In this document: in pieces, positions 61,344 through 63,969 of the stretch
How the letters are laid out: each line of letters begins with the position of its first letter
Numbering within the stretch: position 1 is the stretch's first letter
Source of the DNA: Kiritimatiellia bacterium
Lineage (GTDB): Bacteria; Verrucomicrobiota; Kiritimatiellia; RFP12; DVOR01
Assembly: GCA_017558005.1 (NCBI GenBank)
Contig: JAFYWN010000002.1
Span: 1-63,969, forward strand
Direction: 5' to 3'
DNA: 63,969 nt
Notes under the pieces: generated by a model
The model's database searches: none
Seen by the model: only the letters and a program-made list of their open reading frames with translations
Told to the model about the DNA's origin: nothing
Translations under genes and position numbers: made by a program

Positions 61344-62477
61344 TCACTCACCGCGCAGCATATAGAAGCGAGAGGCCTCACCATGCACCTGCGGAATCGA
61401 CAGGCTTTTCCCATCAATACGGAAACGAGTGTAGTACTTTCCATCCACATTGTCAAGCGTTTTTGCATACTCTTCGAACTTTGTCCACGATGCATCGCTC
61501 AACGTCTTCTTTGTATAAAGGGTGTAGTACTGCACATCAGGTGCGTTAGCCGTAAGGGTTAAGGTGGGTTTACCCTCAACAATTGTCTGGGCAAAGGCGG
61601 TTACTTCGGGGGTCAAATATTTTTTTAGAACATCGCCAGTTAGCACCTTTTCCACCCCATCCTGCGTCACTGCAAGTGAAGTAATTTCTGCGGCAGGTTG
61701 CCAGGCCAATTCACGACCTGGAGAGGGGGTGAAAATACTCTTCCCACCACCTGCATTCACCAACCACGCATACGGAGAAGCGGGGGACGGCTCTACGTAC
61801 GGCTCGTCTTCAGTACCATAACAAAGCGCCATCGCATATGCCTTCACATGCTGCGGCTGACCTTCACAAACGCCCTCGCCTGTGCGCGTATCCAGTGCCA
61901 CGAGGTACATATAAACTTTGTGGGCCTTGCCATCTGCCTTCTCAACATCTGTATCAGTGGAAACCTGAAAACCATACTGCTTATACGTGCCCACATTTGC
62001 GAGGAAGTTTGATGGCACACCTAAAACATCCCCCACTGTAGCATATTCTGCCGTTACAGAGGTTGTTGTGCCAAACACCGTCCAGTTCAAATCAAGCCAC
62101 TTGGCACCCGTTGCATTCCCCGCACATGCTGAATCGTGTTGTGCGAAGTTTGCGGTACCACACTCAGCGCACACCAATTGCCCTGCAGCATCAATAGCTA
62201 CAGCAGGAGGCACATTAAAATCCACTGCGGTGCCACGCTTATCACGCACAATGCACACACGAAGAATTTCATTCTTTGCGAGCGGCTCATTAACGTTGCT
62301 TGCAGGAATCCCCTCCTCAATTATGAAATCTTCCGTATAGCGATAACACACAGGCAAGAGATCTACGCCATTAGTATCCTTTCCCGAAAGAAAGGTAAAG
62401 AAACCATAATACAAATCTGCGGCGCTGACGAGGGCGGCGCAGGAGATTGTCATCAAAAAAGAGAGCAATGTTTTCAT
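61344..62477 (-). CDS. Secreted protein of unknown function
   Basis: A 377-residue exported protein, signal peptide about 1-19 (ending LVSA). VCAECGTANFAQHDSAC may bind zinc. The C-terminal SRFYMLRGE resembles the end of many secreted proteins in this group of bacteria. No family assigned. It heads the operon; the ATG lies 8 bases after a TATACT box without a ribosome site. Confidence 0.68.
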   Translation of the reverse strand: MKTLLSFLMTISCAALVSAADLYYGFFTFLSGKDTNGVDLLPVCYRYTEDFIIEEGIPASNVNEPLAKNEILRVCIVRDKRGTAVDFNVPPAVAIDAAGQLVCAECGTANFAQHDSACAGNATGAKWLDLNWTVFGTTTSVTAEYATVGDVLGVPSNFLANVGTYKQYGFQVSTDTDVEKADGKAHKVYMYLVALDTRTGEGVCEGQPQHVKAYAMALCYGTEDEPYVEPSPASPYAWLVNAGGGKSIFTPSPGRELAWQPAAEITSLAVTQDGVEKVLTGDVLKKYLTPEVTAFAQTIVEGKPTLTLTANAPDVQYYTLYTKKTLSDASWTKFEEYAKTLDNVDGKYYTRFRIDGKSLSIPQVHGEASRFYMLRGE

Positions 62478-62485
62478 GGTGGTGA

Positions 62486-62515
62486 AGTATACTCTTTTTT
62501 ATTAAAGGTATGCAA
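62486..62515 (-). promoter_or_regulatory. Promoter of the secreted/PEP-CTERM operon
   Basis: On the minus strand TTGCAT (62515-62510), 18-base spacer, TATACT (62491-62486), then ATG after 8 bases. Confidence 0.6.
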
Positions 62516-62573
62516 GTAGATTCTCTTCTGAGGTACGTTTTGAGGCAGAAAAGCCACATCGTGCAAGCATATT

Positions 62574-62626
62574 GCCCCACGATTCCTGCTCGCCCTCTAA
62601 GGACTGCATGTAGATTTAACGCGAGG
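62574..62626 (+). repeat. M1 fragment and hinge
   Basis: Last 23 bases of M1 (CCCCACGATTCCTGCTCGCC) followed by the hinge AAGGACTGCATGTAG at 62599 and a further module. Confidence 0.75.
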
Positions 62627-62749
62627 ACGCTATCTCTTGACGTTCGCTACCGCTCTCTGCCACTCCTTACGGAGATGGCCGACGGATTCGGCGCTCCTCG
62701 CTACGGACTGCGTCCTACTGCGGGTCCTCACCGTTTTTCCCGTCGCGCA

Positions 62750-62794
62750 ACTCGGACGCTAGGAAGATTCTGCTTCGCAGTCTCTCCCCCGAGT
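62750..62794 (+). repeat. Nested hairpin element h2
   Basis: ACTCGG with CCGAGT around CTGC-TTC-GCAG (62770-62780). 62627-62749 has related sequence with CTCC-TTAC-GGAG followed by ATGGCCGACGGA. Confidence 0.7.
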
Positions 62795-62838
62795 ATGCCG
62801 ACGGAACGCACCCTCTCCATCTTAACTAACGCTAGCGC

Positions 62839-62903
62839 AAATCCGTCATCCTCGGGAGGCGGAATGCGAAGCATAACGCCTCTCGCGCCGAGGTGGCGGA
62901 TTT
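62839..62903 (-). repeat. Nested hairpin element h3 (inverted)
   Basis: AAATCCG with CGGATTT, CTCGG with CCGAG, GAGGCG with CGCCTC, and on the minus strand ATGC-TTC-GCAT. Flanking CGCAAGTACGCTAATC matches the flank of h1 (58986-59001). Confidence 0.75.
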
Positions 62904-63063
62904 GTAAGATTAGCGTACTTGCGTAAAAAAAATACTACTCGCAAGACGGGGAGTGTAAAGGGCGTGAAAATGTGAAATGGGGAAGGGCTGACGTTCGCAC
63001 CACAGGCGCCAACCCAGAACTCAACCCCAAAACTCCAAACTATGGTGAAGCAATTCTCTCCTC

Positions 63064-63553
63064 TCCACGCACATTAAAAGTGTAACAAAACGGAGCCAAG
63101 TAGTCAAGTTTACCAACCCAGGTAAGCGAAAATGTCGCGGTAAGTAGGCGAAATTTCCGCTTGAAAATCGGCGACTTTGCTCACCCAATTTCGCTGATAT
63201 TGCTCGGGAATTTCGCTGATATTGCTCGCCAATTTCGCTGATATTGACCCGAAATTGCTTTAGCTTTCCCCAAAAAAGCTGCTACTTGTTGATAACTTTT
63301 CTACCACCTCTACCCCAAAATTTCGCAAGGAAGCCGCTGTAGCGGAGTTAATTTTGCCCTATTTTTGATTTATCTCTTTATTTATCAAATAGTTATGCAT
63401 TTTTAGCGAATGTGAGCAAAAGTGGCGAAAACCTGTTGATCTACCAAAAGATTTTCAAAAAACTGCGTCGAAAAATGTGCATTGTTGATAACTTGTTGAT
63501 AACTCAAAAAAGTTTTCAACAGTCAAAAAATCGATGAAAAAATGAAAAAAGTG
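63064..63553 (+). repeat. Long intergenic repeat family R2, copy C
   Basis: Third copy, with the 22-bp-period array at 63164-63250, TTGTTGATAAC boxes near 63287 and 63483-63505 and the conserved hairpin at about 63495-63522. It ends in M3 module sequence within 100 bases. 62904-63063 holds nothing recognisable. Confidence 0.9.
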
Positions 63554-63605
63554 AACTTTTCGCGCACAGGATTTAGGAACCACGAAATACGCGAATTACA
63601 CAGAA

Positions 63606-63765
63606 AAAGGACTGCTTATGCAAAGGACTGCCAGGTGGTTTTTCCGCGAACTACGCGAGGCGCACGACCGCACCACGGCGCGATGGCCTGCGGCCCCGTG
63701 GATGCTGGCTCGTGCTTTTGCGAAGCAGATGCTATGCTAGGAGGGCTTTCACGAGTCGCAAGTAT
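63606..63765 (+). repeat. Hinge plus M3 module
   Basis: A hinge variant (AAAGGACTGCCAGGTGG at 63621) followed by module M3 without M2, as in 56557-56670 and 57412-57525. It shows that M3 can move on its own. Confidence 0.85.
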
Positions 63766-63814
63766 GTATTCCGTCAAGTTATTTTTTTGAAGCGTGGTTA
63801 AGCTAAGTAAAAGG

Positions 63815-63844
63815 TTCCTTGCTCGTTTGATAACGAGCAAGGAA
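63815..63844. repeat. Perfect 13-bp inverted repeat
   Basis: TTCCTTGCTCGTT-TGAT-AACGAGCAAGGAA. On the minus strand it is followed by CCTTTTACTT, so it could be a terminator. Confidence 0.55.
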
Positions 63845-63888
63845 TGAGTGAAGTTTCGTGGGGTGTGTGGAAGGAGTGTGGGGTGTTT

Positions 63889-63911
63889 GAGGGGATGCAC
63901 AATCCCCTCAA
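63889..63911 (-). terminator. Hairpin after the partial right-edge gene
   Basis: TTGAGGGGAT and ATCCCCTCAA form a 10-bp stem 18 bases after the possible stop codon at 63929. The T tract is weak. Confidence 0.4.
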
Positions 63912-63928
63912 GTTGTAAGACTTTGTAA

Positions 63929-63969
63929 TTAAACAGCATCCTTTTCGGATTCTACTTGCAACAGGCCCG
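63929..63969 (-). CDS. Possible C-terminus of a gene entering from the right
   Basis: One minus-strand frame reads GLLQVESEKDAV then stop, with two hairpins downstream. Only 13 codons are visible, so the call rests on the protein-like ending and the hairpins. Confidence 0.3.
   Translation of the reverse strand, partial: GLLQVESEKDAV

Overview
The window reads as chromosomal DNA of a Gram-negative bacterium. It has LpxI for lipid A, a TonB-dependent receptor, Tat-type and Sec-type signal peptides and two PEP-CTERM surface proteins. A GspF/prepilin cluster with seven N-methylated prepilin-like genes, a sulfatase, a GH84 hexosaminidase, a eukaryote-type UDP-sugar pyrophosphorylase and a lysine-rich histone-H1-like protein tail together suggest the PVC superphylum, most likely a host-associated Kiritimatiellota-like lineage. 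That placement is inference from gene content; no 16S gene is present.

Layout. 1-806: AT-rich, gene-free, with a degenerate repeated motif. 822-2168: murE. 2159-9663 (minus): a tight run of a (2Fe-2S) protein, a group-C-like (sensory) [FeFe]-hydrogenase with PAS domain, a SpoIIE-type phosphatase, a secreted metallopeptidase-like protein, a sulfatase and an MFS transporter. 9980-11291 (minus): rpsP-trmD-rplS without rimM. 12351-12927: rpmI-rplT. 13322-21158: TonB receptor, then an ABC ATPase, an FtsX-like permease and a BspA-type leucine-rich repeat protein. 22202-34873: mostly housekeeping genes (prfB, UDP-sugar pyrophosphorylase, M23 peptidase, CgeB-like glycosyltransferase, hslO, pdxB with a Lys/Ala tail, GH84, ftsB-like, lpxI, tlpA-like). 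35515-38418 (minus): alkaline-phosphatase-superfamily enzyme, secreted protein, purM. 39679-41385: four tRNAs followed by clpX. 41483-52428 (minus): gspF, seven prepilin-like genes, a giant GspK-like protein, a Cys/His/acid-rich protein and tpiA. 52793-56077 (minus): 1094-residue modular secreted protein. 57757-58773 (minus): Fic protein. 59354-62477 (minus): four secreted proteins, two with PEP-CTERM tails.

The most unusual content lies between the genes. Three copies of a roughly 500-bp element (21.2, 38.8 and 63.1 kb) carry a 22-bp-period array, TTGTTGATAAC boxes and a conserved hairpin. A second population of short palindromic modules recurs in shuffled order at about 12, 21.8, 34.1, 38.7, 56.2-57.6, 58.8-59.1 and 62.6-63.8 kb. 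Many of these modules share a hairpin tip of the form GC-TAC-GC or GC-TTC-GC, with stem bases that change in compensating pairs, and many are joined at a recurring hinge resembling GGACTGCATGTGG-TTTTCCGCGAG. No integrase, transposase, reverse transcriptase or CRISPR array was seen.

Promoters are often of the extended -10 type (TGnTATAcT). Four genes appear to start within a few bases of the predicted transcription start and so may be leaderless. All positions, domains and motifs were read by eye; no database search or folding calculation was run.
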